A DNA stretch of 64,000 bases from Craspedostauros australis (GCA_026770025.1 JAMXDE010000008.1:2542001-2606000), one strand, 5' to 3'. Positions 44,206-56,954 are shown, numbered from the stretch's first letter. Numbers and translations are program-made. The notes: a model not told the origin generated them from the letters alone.

Positions 44206-47200
44206 TTATGAGTCCAAAGGCGGCGAAGTGCCAGCGCCCACAAAGTCCCGCAGCAGGTTGGGGCTGGAACTTTCGAAGAGGATGTCGTGGAGGAAGCGCT
44301 CCAGCATGAACGCCTTGATGCCGAGATACTTGACGTCGTAGCACCGGTACCAACGCTGTTGCTTCTTCATCAACCTCCAGCTTGTGATTGCGTTCGGCAG
44401 ATGTTCGATCTCGTGCTCCTGTGTCACAGCAAGGGGACTGATGTTGGCAATCACAGTGGCACAGCCTTCGTGGGCGTGGGTGACCTTGTTCGATAGCTCG
44501 ACGAAGTCAGAGAATCTCTTCCAGACTCCAATCGTATCACGGATGCTGCCCTCGCGGTACACGACGAGAAACTGCGCGTACTTTCCGTGCCGCTTGGACT
44601 GCTCAAGAAAACACAAAAAAGTGGACACAGTGTTGTTGGTATGTGGGATTGTTTGAGTAGAGTAGAGTCGAGTGGGACCGTTCGAGCCGAGCCGAACAAT
44701 TGTTCGCACAGAAATCGTATGGTAGATGGCGATAGATGACAAAACATCAGTGCAATGAAGGTGAAAAGATGACTCCGCAGTGAGAACATGGATATGGACA
44801 TGAAACTCTATAAGTGAAGTGGCCAGTGCGCAGCGCTCACCTGCGCAGATGCACAGGCGCAAAGCAACCAGACACGAGGCGCCATCGCAGCCATGCAGTC
44901 ATAAGATCAAAGCATCAGCAGGAGCAGGGCGTGGTATGATGCCATACAGCCAAGTGTTTGCGTTCGTGTTCGTGTCCGTCTTCGTGCCAACACCTGACAC
45001 GTTGCAGCGAGGGGCTCTTACCTCAACGACACGGTATCTTCCAATGGAAATATTGACTGTATCAATGCCAATGATAGGCCCGCCTTTGCCACTGGACCGT
45101 GCGAAGCTCTTGCTGACGGTGGTGCCGTACTTGTTATCTTGCTGAACAAGTATCTCGAGTTCGCCATCATCTCCAGTGCCTTTCACTGTCTTTCGTGAGC
45201 TGGACTGGTTGCTCCGGTGCTGATCGTTGGTCCTGGAAGGTGCTGCTGCGTCGGCGCCTGGATTTGTTGGCGCCGACCTAGCCTCGGCAGCGGTGGGGAA
45301 AGCTGTGATGTCCTCATCTCCGGACTCATCGAAGTTGCCACCGGTGTAGGGACAAAGGGATACCGGCGATGGCGCCGTGAGGATGTCCACAGGGAGATCA
45401 TAATCCACCTTCGACTTCTCGAAGTTCTTTGCCCACATCATCTCGAAGAATGCTCTCTCCTCGGCGGGTTGAGGTGGGCGATTGCCTGCCGTATCTCTCC
45501 AAAGCCGCTGGCTGGACAAGCTCTCTTCCAGCACATACGTTGGAGCGCTTATGCCCATCGATGTGGCTTCTGCACAATGATTCAAGTACAGTGGGGTGCG
45601 TAGCGTGAGTATGTGACCATCGATAGCAGCGCCATCAGTTGCACCAGAAGAGCGCGTATTGATGCGTGCATCGAAAAGAATATAAAGCACACGAAGAAAG
45701 CAATATGTGATGCGATCAGAGCAATGGAATGGTGAGTACGTTGCATGCTTAGACATGTGTGTGTGTGTGGGGGGGGGGGGGGGGGGGGGGGATCACGACA
45801 GCGATTGCGTAGTACAGCGCAACACAATACAATGCAACACAGCATAACCGCGAGAAGGTATCGACACAAGGTACCATACTTACCTGCGTCAAGATTCACC
45901 TGGATGATCTCCTCCATTGGTCGTGGAGAGAAGCCAGGGTTTGGGACAAGGCCTCGCGTTGAGCCATTCGTCCTCCGACCAGCTTGCTCATCTGCCTGAT
46001 CTCTACGGCGAAGAAAGGGGAGCCCGTGGTGCTCGGACATGTGCACATCCTCAAACCAGCCCCAGTCTCTAGAACTCGTTTGGCTTCCAGCGCGGTTCGA
46101 CGTGGAAGATGAATCGTTGGATACTCTGGAGTCATTGCGGGGAAGCTGAGATTGGATGTACTTTGAAATGTCTCGATCTTCTGGATCCATCTCGTCCGCG
46201 AAAGCCACTCCTGGTGTCGCTCCACGGTGCGCACGCTCTGGTGTGTTTGCCATCATCGCGCTGCCGCGAGGCAAAGGCGGTGCACCCATTTTGTGATTCA
46301 TCACTCTCATTGGTGACATATCTCTGAGTGAGTTCGTCCGAGCATCTTCATGTGTGCTCATCGTGGATAAGCTGGACACCCCAGCTGGAAAGCCACTGGC
46401 ATCGTTTGCGTTCATGGGTTGGTTTTGGTCATGGTTGTTTTGCTGATGTTGCTGGTTGTGTTGGTCTTGTTGTGGCTGTTGCTGTTGCTGTCGCTGTACA
46501 TGTTGCTGATGTTGCTGCTGTTGTTGCTGCTGATGTTGGTAATGTCCTTGGCGTCGTTCTTGTGGCTGTACTTGTGCCTGTACTTGCGCTTGTACCTGCC
46601 TCTGGTGTCGCTGATGCTGCTCATGTCGCTGTTGGTGATCTCGTCCGTGGTCTTGCTGGTGCTGCTGATGTTGATGATACTCTGTTTGGGTGAGACGATG
46701 AAGATCATGCAGTGACTCCATGTTGCTTGCGTGGCCGTTCCTCTCGCTGCCATGTGAATCCACCAGCATGATATCGAGTTTGCAATCGTCATCATGAATG
46801 TAAGTATCGTTGTTGGGGTTCTCGCTGATGTCAGCATTCCCGTAACCATCAATACGATCGGCCTGCTCCGACTCGATCAACGTGGGAGCCGTCATTGATG
46901 GGATACAGAAAGACGGGCCTAGTGATGATGGTGCTGATGCTGTTGGCATGTGCAGTTCGGAGGTTGGCGTGCTCTGCTTCCTCATGTTTGTAACAGCATG
47001 GAGCTGTTGTTGTTGTTGTTGTTGTTGCTGTTGCAATTGCTCTCCACGCCGATCCATGGCATCATCATCGTCGTTCCGGCTGCTGCTGCTGCTAGCAGAG
47101 CTACTGTTCATCATGTTCGCACTATGGTTGCTGTTGCTGTCGCTGTTGTCGTTGCTGTCGTTGCTGTCGTTGCTGCTGCTGCTCCTATTGCTGATATCGA

Positions 47201-47318
47201 CGTGGCCGTCGTGATGGGGATCATTGCGACAATTGTTGCTTGTATTTGTAGGCATGCTCACATCGGCAGACCCCACGACATTGTCTCCCGAAATCACTCT
47301 CCGGATCGTTCCGAACAT
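44206..47318 (-). CDS. PX-domain protein with long Gln/His/Asn-rich N-terminus, three exons
   Basis: Exons 47318-45884, 45569-45022 and 44598-44206; introns GTAAGT...GTGCAG (314 bp) and GTAAGA...GAGCAG (423 bp) keep frame, giving 791 aa. The C-terminal PX domain (about residues 635-785) crosses the second junction: IIGIDTVNISIGRYRVVE, then KYAQFLVVYREG, VWKRFSDFVELSNKV and a final helix RFLHDILFESS...LLRDFVG. The arginine of KRFSDF is the phosphoinositide-contact position of PX domains, so membrane (PI3P-type) targeting in endosomal traffic is likely. Residues 1-320 are low complexity: Asn/Ser/Asp repeats, a Q10 run, and a Gln/His tract. Residues 320-640 are acidic to neutral and unrecognised. 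Exon 3 alone is certain as PX; the upstream joins rest on phase and splice signals. Confidence 0.8.
45769..45791 (+). repeat. G23 homopolymer after (TG)n, inside intron of PX gene
   Basis: Twenty-three consecutive G preceded by TGTGTGTGTGTG (45756-45768). On the coding (minus) strand this is a C23(CA)n tract in intron 1 of the PX gene. Confidence 0.9.
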
Positions 47319-48786
47319 TTGGCGGGTGATGCTGCTGTGATGCTGATGTTATGATTGGAAGGCCGGGTTGTCACGTGAATCGTCGTATCCTGTTCTGTCC
47401 TTTCCTGTTCTTGTTCCTTGCGCGGATGCCACGATGCTGCGATGGTGGGATTCCACGATCTCTCCTGTTGGTCTGCTGTTGCTCTCCTGGTTCTCTGTTT
47501 GGGTTGCGTGATGGCAACTCGCGCTGGTGACGGCGCTGGCACTTATTGCACAATCGGTATCGCGCTCTTGCTCGGTTGTCTTGGTTTGGTTTGTGGGACC
47601 TCCGGATGTGTGCGGGTGTTGCACATTCACGCGTGAGTGTTCCTATTCACACACTGGCTCGAACCGATGCTCTCTGGCGTCGACTCTTCTCTATCCGCAC
47701 GAGCGCTCTATTCGGGTCGCCAATGATGTCTCGCAATCTGCTTCTGAATCCGTCCTCCTTGTGCTGATGTTGGCGCTGGTGATGTCGAAGGCGGGGCTGA
47801 TGGGTCGATGTTTCTCGTCGATGTGATGTTCTCCATTGAGATGTCTTTTTGGCGTACTGTTGACAGGTTGTCTCGTGTGGCCTTGGTTGGTGCTGTGTTC
47901 GTGTTGGTTTTTCTGTTGCTGCTGTTGTTGCCTTCTGCTTGCATCCCTGCGTTTCTCCTCTCTGTCCCTCGTGTGAACCGCACACGTCGTTTGTGCTCGT
48001 GACCCTGTCCCAACGCGTTGCTGCGCATTGCTGCGAGTGTTGCCACACAAACGGGAGCGTCTCCGCTCTGCTTCCCATCTGCCTCTCGCAGCCGCCAAAT
48101 TCAACAGCGCCATCTGCGCGTGCTCTTCGTCGCTGACGACATCTTCGGATACCACGGTTTTCACTTATGGTTCATGGATCCCATTCCACAGACCGTTAAA
48201 AACAATCATTGAAAGAAGAATGTTCCTTCATGTCACAGTCATCTGTCCGCATGTACGTCGGATAGTGTTTTCACATCGGGACTGAGAAGGGTACCTGAGT
48301 CGCGAATCACGAATCTGTGTTGGCACGAAGTTGTGGCAACAACCGGAACCGCGCGGAACGGCACAGGCAACGCAGGAGGAGAGCGCTTCAATTGCCCAGT
48401 GCCGTGCGCATGATGATGATGATGATGCTGATGACGAGGGAGTGGAGAGAAAGCGACCATCACCGACGTCGACACAAATGGTACAGAGCGGTAACGAGAG
48501 AGGCGTGCCATACGAGCCACTCGTCCTAATACCTTACGTACCGATACTCCGCTCTCTGGAACACGACTATTCGCAACAGCTGCTGCAAGCACAATCAACC
48601 ACCCCTGCACTCGGTCGCAGACACAACGAGAAGGAGAGAGCAGAGAGACAGAGAGCGATTTGTACTCTCGTGGCAACATCATTTGTCTTCGTGACGGGGA
48701 TCCATTGGAGAAGAAAGAGCAGCCGGAGTAGAGCAGTCGTAGTGCAGAGTATCTCGGAACAGCCCAGCATTGTACCGTACTCTGCA
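47319..48786. other. Divergent promoter region (PX protein / POT1-like)
   Basis: About 1.5 kb between the two start codons. Open frames here (up to 157 codons on the minus strand) are low complexity and unsupported. The POT1-like frame is open back to about 48331, but that part has no recognisable content. An earlier in-frame ATG exists at 48478. Confidence 0.45.
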
Positions 48787-51700
48787 ATGAGCGGCCTGGC
48801 AGCCTTTTGGGGTCCAGATCATGGCAACGCGTTGGGTTATGGCGTGTCCCTTGGGGACATTGTGGGCCGTGATGCCACGCCTCTTTCTCACGCGCGTGCC
48901 AGCAGGCACAACCAAACCGACTCTTCGTCATCACGCGTCGATGGATCACCCGTTCGGAAAACAGATCCGGTGACGTTCCCAAAGTGGAAGAAGCTTCAGA
49001 TCACCACCGCAGCAGCGTTCCTCAGGACGCGCATACTATCCGATCGTCAGCTGGATGGTGATCTGTCTGATGGAGAGTACGAACCTCGGCACAGCCGTCA
49101 TCAGCACGATTGTCGCGCCGACGAAAGAGCGGATGACCTCGAAAGGCAAGGCCAAGGTGCAGCGCAAGACAAGGAGAAACGACGAGAAAGAGCAGGGGGA
49201 GGAGGGACCAAGCAGAACGACGATCACGATAATGAATCTGATGACGCGTCGTTGTTGGAGACGCAGGATAAACCCGCTGGCGGTTTGCTGGGAATCCAGC
49301 AGGAAGGGCAGTACTTGCACCATGGGCATATATCACGAGGACATTCACACCAGTACCATCACCACCACCACCACCACCACCACCAAAATAAAGAAGGGCA
49401 GGACGCTGCAACGCAGCCAACGTCAAACACGCGACGGGTACGCATCCCGCATGCGAGCCGCACGATGCATGTCATCACGAAGATGGAAGATCTTGACATG
49501 TACACCAAGCAGGCATCATTCGGTCTTTGCAGAGTTTGCAAGTACTGGAGACTGCGACAAACGAAGCGAGCCATCAACTACCGTCAAGCCACACATCATG
49601 CATTCGCCAATCGTGCCCCCGTGTATCCTGGCCGAGCCATGGATCGCACGGTGTATCCGCATGTCCAAGACGACGGCCCTCTCATGTTCGCATACGATAC
49701 GGTGGTATCGCTCGAGGTGGAGCAGCTGATTCTGCCATCGGATCGCCCTCATTTGCGCCTTGATGTCTCTGTCGATGCATCCCAAAATACTGAGGATGGT
49801 CCAGCGAATATCATCAAAACGAGCAAACGACAATCCAAGAGACTCCGCATCTTTCTCTACCAGAAGTACGCCACGTGGATGGATCAGTGGATGCAAAGTC
49901 ATAATAGCGATGGTGCCGCCGATAGCCTTCATCACACCGAGAATCCCATCCTGATGCGTCTTGATGATATCCCAGCGAAGTGCATCTTTCCCTATGCGCT
50001 GGATCCTTCCAATTTGAGAGAGCAGACTCAGCTCCTGGACTACTGCCTTTGTGTGGGAGGAAGATTCAAAATCTATCGCTCGGAAGCCTCGAGCAAGGTC
50101 TGCAGCATCCGCATGGAGTCGCCGGACGCAGCTCGTTCCACGATCATACACCGCAACGTTTCCGAAAGAAAGTCTGGAGATGGTGGATTGGTGCTGCGAG
50201 TGGCCAAACCTCGCTCTTCAGCATCGCTCACCATGGACAGGAATGGCAAAGTCCTCAGACAGGATGATGATACCATTGCAACATGCTTTGCTCAGTGGCA
50301 GTCGCTTCAGCCAAAGCCGACGAACGCAATCTGTAGCAACCGCAGTGATGACGATGACGACGACGACATTGAGGAAGATAGTGATCACGGCACACCAACA
50401 GGAACAGAGGACATTGGCGAAAGGAATCCCACCCAACCGATCCCAAGACCACAACCTCACGGACACGGCCACGGAACGCTTTCAGCCAAGCGCAAGGCAA
50501 ATGATGAAGTCCAGGCAATGCCAGGGGCGGAGACTGAATTAGCCCAATCCAATCGAAATCGTGTTGAGGACGGCCGTCCCATACCTGGTGAAGAAAACCC
50601 ACCATCGTCGACTTTCCGACCAGCAGCAAAGCGCAACCGTCCAAACGAAGCAAAGAAGTACGCGCGCCTGGATGATCTGGAGGAGACCTTGGAACAAGCA
50701 CCCACTGGAGCTTCCCCCATCATAAATGCATACGGAGTGGTGGCTGGATTCCGTCTGCCGAAGCAAACCAGGACCGGCGGGTGGTCGATTGCCATTGACT
50801 TGATCGATGAATCGATTTCAGACAACGATGTCGACAGCAACAGCAACAGGGGTAGCAACAGCGGAGGCAACATCCATGCCGTCGTCGATGCCGTCAACGG
50901 TCCCCAGATCAAGAAGCTGTACACTCTGGTCATCTTTGGCAAGCGAGATGCATTCCCATCCCTCTGGTACACTGGCGATGTCATTCGTATGCACAGAGTG
51001 GCGGTGCAAAGATTCCAAGACGCTGTCCAGCTGCTCGGGACGCTTGCTTCTTCATACGTAGTCATTCGGAAAGGGGGAGACGGCACCATCGATGGTTGGA
51101 GTCGGAAATCACCGAGCCACAGCTACAGCTTCACACAGCAGGACAACGAACGATCACGGCAGCTTTGGCGATGGGGTCAGGAATACATCGCCAATCACTC
51201 AACGCTCCATCCTGTCTACAAACAAACACTGTCAAGTACCAGAGAAAGACCAGGCGCCACCGGTGACGGTGATGATCATGATCACGATGGCGGTGAGCAT
51301 TTCGAGAGTTTCAAGCATGTGGATGCTGTCATGATGGTGGTCAACAAACTGCCAAACCAAGAGATCCAGCCGTCATTGCTACCCGCCATGGGCTACATGC
51401 GAGTGTGGGATGGGACGGGCTTATCCCAACCTGATCCGTAAGTCCGTTCGCTGTATTCCAGCTGCTCTGTTCTTTCGTGCTGCTCTGGAGCACTGGAGAG
51501 CAGCGTCTTCCATTCCACCATTATGTGTTGTATCGATGGTGACATGCGGACAATGGGAAACGCGTCATGGTTGTTCTTGCATGAGTTATCTTCAGCTGGA
51601 ATGCTCACGACGTCCTTCTTCTGTTTTTCCCAACACCCGTGCGCTGCGCTACCTTCTATTATACTGCATTGCATTGCATTGCATTGCACCTTCTCTTCCT

Positions 51701-53047
51701 ACGAACAATGCATTGCGCCTCTGTGCGTGGAATGAAAATCGCTCACCCCACTGCCTCATGCTCTGCCACGATGTGCTCTGATCGTATGGTGCGAGACTCA
51801 CATGCAGGCTCCCGGTCAGTTCCCAAGAGGTAACCCGGAGGTTGAATGCTTGTGAGCCATCGGTCGCCTGTGTCGAAAGGATTGCCGAAATCATCCAGAA
51901 GTTGAATGATGGAACGCGCAGCAGCAACGATAGCGACAATGGCAGTGGCGATCGTGATGACGGTAGCGGTAACAAGACGCGCCTGCAAACACCCAAGACC
52001 TTGTGCGGTGCAGTTTGCAACGCGGTGGTGTTGGGGCCTTCTCAGTGGGATTTCATCCAGAGTAAGGTCCCTATCGGTTCGTTTATCAGGCTTCGGAATG
52101 TCGCATGCGACGAACCTCAAGGACAAGTCGGGAGATGTGAGTCGTTTTCGTCCTCTATACGTAGCTATACTGTGAGCGTGCTGATGCTTTGAGTTTGAAC
52201 AGCGCACGTCGTCTCGTCTCATCTCATCTCGTTCCTTCTGTGTCTATTCTTCTTCCGTCACACCTGCTGCTATCGCCATGTTCCCACGACCACGACGGTC
52301 CCCCATATGCACGTACGTATTCCATGCACAGGTCTGATCATCACAGAATCCAGCTGGATTTCGTTGCTGCCGGACACGGCCTTGGAAGTTCGAGCAATGC
52401 TGGAGGCGCACAACCAGCGGATCATCTCCAATGATCAGTACAATCCTCAATCGGCGTTCTTGCCTGTACGGGACGATGACGATTTGCGGGATGCAACCAC
52501 CCGAAAACCCAGCGAACAACAACAAGAAAACGTTGCCCAAGGTGAATCAGTTGAGGCTCCACCAGCTGCTGCCGTCGCCGCCTCGACAGACCCTCGCCCG
52601 ACGATACCAGCGGGAGGAAATGCCGGAGCGACGGTCACTGCAACGACGACGCCTCCGACCGAGTCGTCAACGGCGACTACTTTGGCGGAGCTAAAGACCT
52701 TGCCTCTCCCTGCGAATTTTGTTGGAGAAGTCGGTATTGTTAACACCTTTCCGCCAATCGATGATGGCGCCGAGCATCTCTGCAGACGGTCAGGCGACGA
52801 TTTCGAATACTCGTTTGGGGTTTGGTTGGCTGATGCTACAGCAGTGTTGAATGTACTGGTGGTGGGCAGCAGGGGCGAATCGTTGTTTGGCATGTCCGCT
52901 TCAGATGTCATGAAGAATCCACGAAGTGCTGGTCGCAACATCGTTGGAGACAGTTCCATGTGGAGGGCCAGCATCCAAGCAGTCAAGTCCAAAGGGAAGG
53001 AGTTCTTCGTCCTGCGCAGCATCAGTCGGAGGACAGAGGATGTATGA
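48787..53047 (+). CDS. POT1: POT1-like telomeric single-strand DNA-binding protein, three exons (possible fourth)
   Basis: Exons 48787-51437, 51808-52136 and 52332-53047; introns GTAAGT...CATGCAG and GTGAGT...TGCACAG keep frame, giving 1231 aa. OB-fold 1 starts near residue 647 (NAYGVVAGFRLPKQT) and continues with KKLYTLVIFGKRDAFPSLWY and GDVIRMHRVAVQRF, matching the POT1/TEBP Telo_bind pattern. It is followed by RQLWRWGQEYI. OB-fold 2 begins GYMRVWDGTGLSQPDP across the first junction and includes KVPIGSFIRLRNV in exon 2 and SWISLLPDTALEVRAM in exon 3. POT1 caps telomere 3' overhangs. The first 640 residues are not seen in other POT1s I know; they include a His9 run and an acidic D7 stretch. 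An alternative end uses donor 53042 and exon 53098-53130 (1240 aa). The start is uncertain (ATG 48478 also possible). Confidence 0.8.
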
Positions 53048-53299
53048 ATGCATCGCATGACATCGCGTTGTTGTAAAACAACCGTCTCGTTCTGCAGGTG
53101 CTTACTCCCTTTTCTCTTTTGGGAATGTAATCGTTCATTCCATAGCATTTTACGAAGACTTACTTGTACTCTCGAGCATGGTAGAACGCTTACCTCAGAG
53201 CGCCCATAGCGCACGCTCCAGTATGAGCACTCTTGTCCCCGAGAGGGTCGATGCTGTCATTCCAGGTTTGGGCAACAACGTCGAAGCCCTGTTCCATGT

Positions 53300-55354
53300 C
53301 TAATCCTGCCGCGTTCCCCGTTGGTCCTCCCTGTCCTTCCAAACCTGCGGAAACATCGAATCTGGGATCATGATCTCATGCCGAAACGCCTCGTCCAAAT
53401 GAATGTCCGACGTCAGCGGGCCATCGAAGAATCGAATCGCCGGCCGCGGCACCCTCTGGACTGGCATGTGGTAGATCTTGACAGTATCTTCGTCCTCCGT
53501 GTATCGCCGGACTGTCACCGACACATCGTACGACACACGATTGTCGCGCTCATGTCGCCGAATGACCTTGCATGGGCGGCCGATGTGCGGCATGTTGACG
53601 CCGTCGTATTCGTACTGCCATGGAAAGTCGAGTTCTGCGAAGTACCTCTGTTCCACGATGTTGGAATGACATCGCGTTTCCAGATTTGGTGGATACGGAT
53701 TGTCTGCCTGTTCTTTAACGGTGCGCAAGATGGGTGCGGATTGGTTGACCTGCTGCGCGTTTCTGTACTCGGAATAGCTTGGCGGCGGATCCCAATTTTG
53801 GACGTGCGACGTCCATGCCTCCTCCCATTGAGGACCGTAGTCCATGAATAGTTCCTCGCCTTCGCCAATGTGCCTGGTTGCGACGTAATCAAATGCGAGA
53901 CCTGGGGTCAATTTCGCTTTCATCTCATCGAGAGTCATGGTGAAGGAGGCATCATCGTGCGACGTGCTCCCGCTTTTGGTCCACTGTATCCGGACGTTGA
54001 TCTCATTGCGGTCGCTGCTGTGGTTTATGAAGTTGATTCCCGATCCGTATGGGCATAGCAACAGTGTTGATTGCGGATGCCCAAAGCAGTAATTCAGCAG
54101 CAGCTGCAGCTTCTGATTGTCGTTCCCTTCCACCGCGATGTAGGCACGATCAACGATATGCACCAACGGCGACGCTGTGATGATGGTCCCTTCGGAGATC
54201 GGCCTCCGTGCGAAGGCTCCGCGCCCCGCGCCTGGAATGGTGGAATTGCGAGCGATGATGTTGTCGATGCATTTGCCATTCTTTTGCAACCATTCGACGC
54301 TGCGGCGCGCGGTGTTCTGATGTAGCGATTGCAATCCATCCCGCCCCGCCGTGATGCTGTCCTGCATGCTGGGAGGCAATGCCCGGAACACATTCCACGT
54401 CGATCTCATGCTGTCCATGAATTCATGCATCAGCGGTCGAAGTCGTGGCGACAATTTTGTGAAAGACTTCAGCAATTGATTCATGGCATCGCAATCGGAA
54501 TGCGTCGGGACCGGTCCCAGGACCGCTTCTCGGCTCAGGAACCAGTCGTCGCCGTAGTCCTTGAAGAGCTCGCCGCCCATCGGTATGTCCCTGGTGACTG
54601 GCGTCGTGCCGCCATAGTACGGTGTGAATGAACCGACCGACGGATCCTTCAGCCGATGCAACCCCGCCGTGTCATGGGTCGGCAGCGCCTTGCCAACGTT
54701 GTTGAGGTATGGATTGGCATTGACGGCGGCGTCTGCGCCGGGATAGAACGCCGAGATGCTCTCTTCGGATTCCACCTCGAAGTACATGCCCATGACCGAT
54801 CCACTGATATGGTGAGTGAACGAAAGCGTGATAGAGCAGAGCAAGAGAGTACAACATACAATACAATAGAGCGCGGAGTAGAACGGGTGAGCTTCCCTCG
54901 GCGTGATAGGTCGGGAATGTCATCAGTATTCTTCTACTGTATCCGTACCACTCTCTGCTCCAAGCAGTAGTAGTAGGAGGACGAGATCCCTGCAGGACCG
55001 AGGAGTAATCTCATGGAGTACATTCTTCAATTGACCACAGCACCGATGCATTCGGATGAACTGCTCCGCTCTGGTCGGTCTCGAACCTATTATATGCACA
55101 AGCAGTGCTACACTCCATTCCACATGCCATGTCTGCAGCAGCATCCCCGTGGCAACTCACTCCCAAACGTAATCCTGCAACGGACCCTGGATGTCGCTGT
55201 TGGCGTAGAAATCAGAAATATCCACCAACGGAATGCAAACATCGCCTTCGCCCACCGTATCGCCGACCTTCAACGGTGCGGCAGTGAAGATCCCCAGCCC
55301 CGCATTCGGTATCGTGGAGTTCGCCAGATACAGCGTGCAAGCGGACGATGTCAT
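53300..55354 (-). CDS. SET-domain protein with a second, degenerate SET-like half, two exons
   Basis: Exons 55354-55161 and 54803-53300; the intron is 357 bp (GTGAGT...CCATATCAG) and in phase, giving 565 aa. The C-terminal SET domain shows IPGAGRGAFARRPISEGTII, then LLLNYCFGHPQSTLLLCPYG, the cofactor-binding GINFINHSS and the catalytic-region GEGEELFMDYGPQWEEAW. N-terminally, STIPNAGLGIFTAAPLKVGD and IPMGGELFKDYGDDWF look like the start and end of another SET fold lacking an NHS core. It may methylate lysine in a histone or another protein; target unknown. Exon 1 is open upstream without an ATG, so a further 5' exon with a signal peptide is possible. The last 150 residues are a beta-rich, unassigned region. 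Confidence 0.75.
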
Positions 55355-55866
55355 GGCCGCGGCAGCAACGTTGGACGCAATGATGAAGGTGTGGATGAAG
55401 GTGTGAGTTATGGGTGGCAGGAACGAATGGCATGCCCGAACAACAATGGCAAACGCGATGCCGTTGGCGATGGCGATGGCGATGGGAACAGAAGAAGATT
55501 TCCACGACACAAGCACGGTCCACGGTCAACCACTCATCGACAGATGGCTGGTGAAATCAAGGATGAGCAGTGCTGAGATGGAGGAACACGCGTTGTTGCC
55601 TCCTCACTTTTTCGGAAAACCTCGACAGAATCCCCATTGTTGATTCATTCGACTGCTCAGAGAAATATCATGATGTGACGTCACAACCACAACAACAAAA
55701 GTGAGGGAAACTGACGATGGAGATAGCGAGATCCACCACGCGATGCGGTGGGGTCACTCATCATCGGTTCTGACAACTTTCTCATAGTTGCGAGACGCTG
55801 TCTATGAGTCCCAACCCTTCCCTCGAATCCACAACCACAACGACATTGCATTGCACTTGATCCATC
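55355..55866. other. Divergent spacer (SET protein / GST)
   Basis: A 512-bp region between the two starts. The minus frame of the SET gene stays open to 55516 and encodes a hydrophobic stretch without an ATG, so it may include unrecognised 5' coding sequence. A GGCGATGGCGATGGCGATGGG repeat at about 55461-55482 lies in it. Otherwise only promoter sequence is expected. Confidence 0.45.
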
Positions 55867-56954
55867 ATGGCAACATCAGCAGGCATCCGCAAGGCGGCGC
55901 CGAAGTTCCGTTACCTATCGGCGTGGTTCTGCCCGTACGCGCACCGTGCGACGTTGGCTCTGGAGCACCATACCGGACGCGTGGACTACGAGTGGGTGGA
56001 GGCTCTTGGCTGGGAGCAACGCGACGACAAGGAGAACGTCACAGGGTCGGGGCATGAGTGGTGGTACCATTGGAAGGCGGATGAATTGAAGCGTAGCAAT
56101 CCGGGGGCTCTCGTCCCGACCTTGATCCCCGTCGATGCAGAGACTGGCGCAGCTGATGAATCCAAGGTGCGTCCACTGTTGTCCACTTGTGGTTTCCCCT
56201 GCTGCATGGCATCCTGGCATTTGCATTAGTACGAGTATGGCACATGACAACGCATCATTCGCTGTACTCAAGTAGTATGTCGTACTCACGTAGTATAACA
56301 CTTCAATCCAGAATCGTCACCTCAACAATCCACTTTCCGATCCATAACATCATCCACGACAACAACAACAACAACCGCAAACTTGGACAGAGCGTCTATG
56401 AATCTCTCGTCACCATCGACTACATCGATCAAGTCAGCGAGGCCACCGGCGCAGATCGTCTTGTGTCGGAGGACCCGTTCTGGGCTGCCCGGACGCGCAT
56501 CTGGGCCGACAAGGTCAACCGCGAGTGCTGCTCTCCCTACTACGGCGTCCTCGTGCGCAAGGATCCGCAGGAGCGCATGGACCACTTCCAAGAACTGGTC
56601 CAAGGTCTGGAACGCTTTGCGACGGAGATCGACGCCAAGGACAGCAGCACCTTCCTGCCCAACAACCAGCTCTCCAACGTTGACCTGGCGTTGATTCCGT
56701 GGGCGTACCGATTCTATGTCTTTGAAGAGTACCGCGGATACACGATTCCACAAACGAAAGAGCTGGAAGGATACCACCGATGGTACGATCACGTGATGAA
56801 TTTGGACAGCGTGAAGCGCACCTTGCCGGATAAGGATCGGTACCTGGATCACATTCGGAAGTACGCCGACGGGAGTGCGCGTAGCAAGGTGGCGAACGCC
56901 GTGCGAAGAGGCGTGGCAGCGCATGAGCTGGATGACGAGAAGGACGATTACTAG
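55867..56954 (+). CDS. Glutathione S-transferase, omega-like, two exons
   Basis: Exons 55867-56166 and 56391-56954; the intron is 224 bp (GTGCGT...TTGGACAG) in phase 0, giving 287 aa. The thioredoxin-fold half holds the active-site motif WFCPYAHRATLALEHH, with Cys followed by Pro-Tyr as in omega and related cysteine GSTs. Then NPGALVPTLIP (cis-Pro for glutathione binding) and, across the junction, SVYESLVTIDYID (conserved E-S glutathione contact). The C-terminal helical half includes FLPNNQLSNVDLALIPWAYRF (N-capping box). Cytosolic; no targeting signal is seen. Omega-type enzymes mainly do thiol transfer, deglutathionylation or dehydroascorbate reduction. The basic tail SKVANAVRRG ends in acidic residues. 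Confidence 0.88.

Noticed and set aside
47319-48786. Extra genes between the PX and POT1-like genes
   Set aside because: Several overlapping frames on both strands, all Ser/Thr/Arg/Gln-rich without domains; better explained as a divergent promoter region.
48331-48786. Upstream extension of the POT1-like protein
   Set aside because: The frame is open, but the first ATG is at 48478 and the residues have no recognisable content; kept only as an alternative start.
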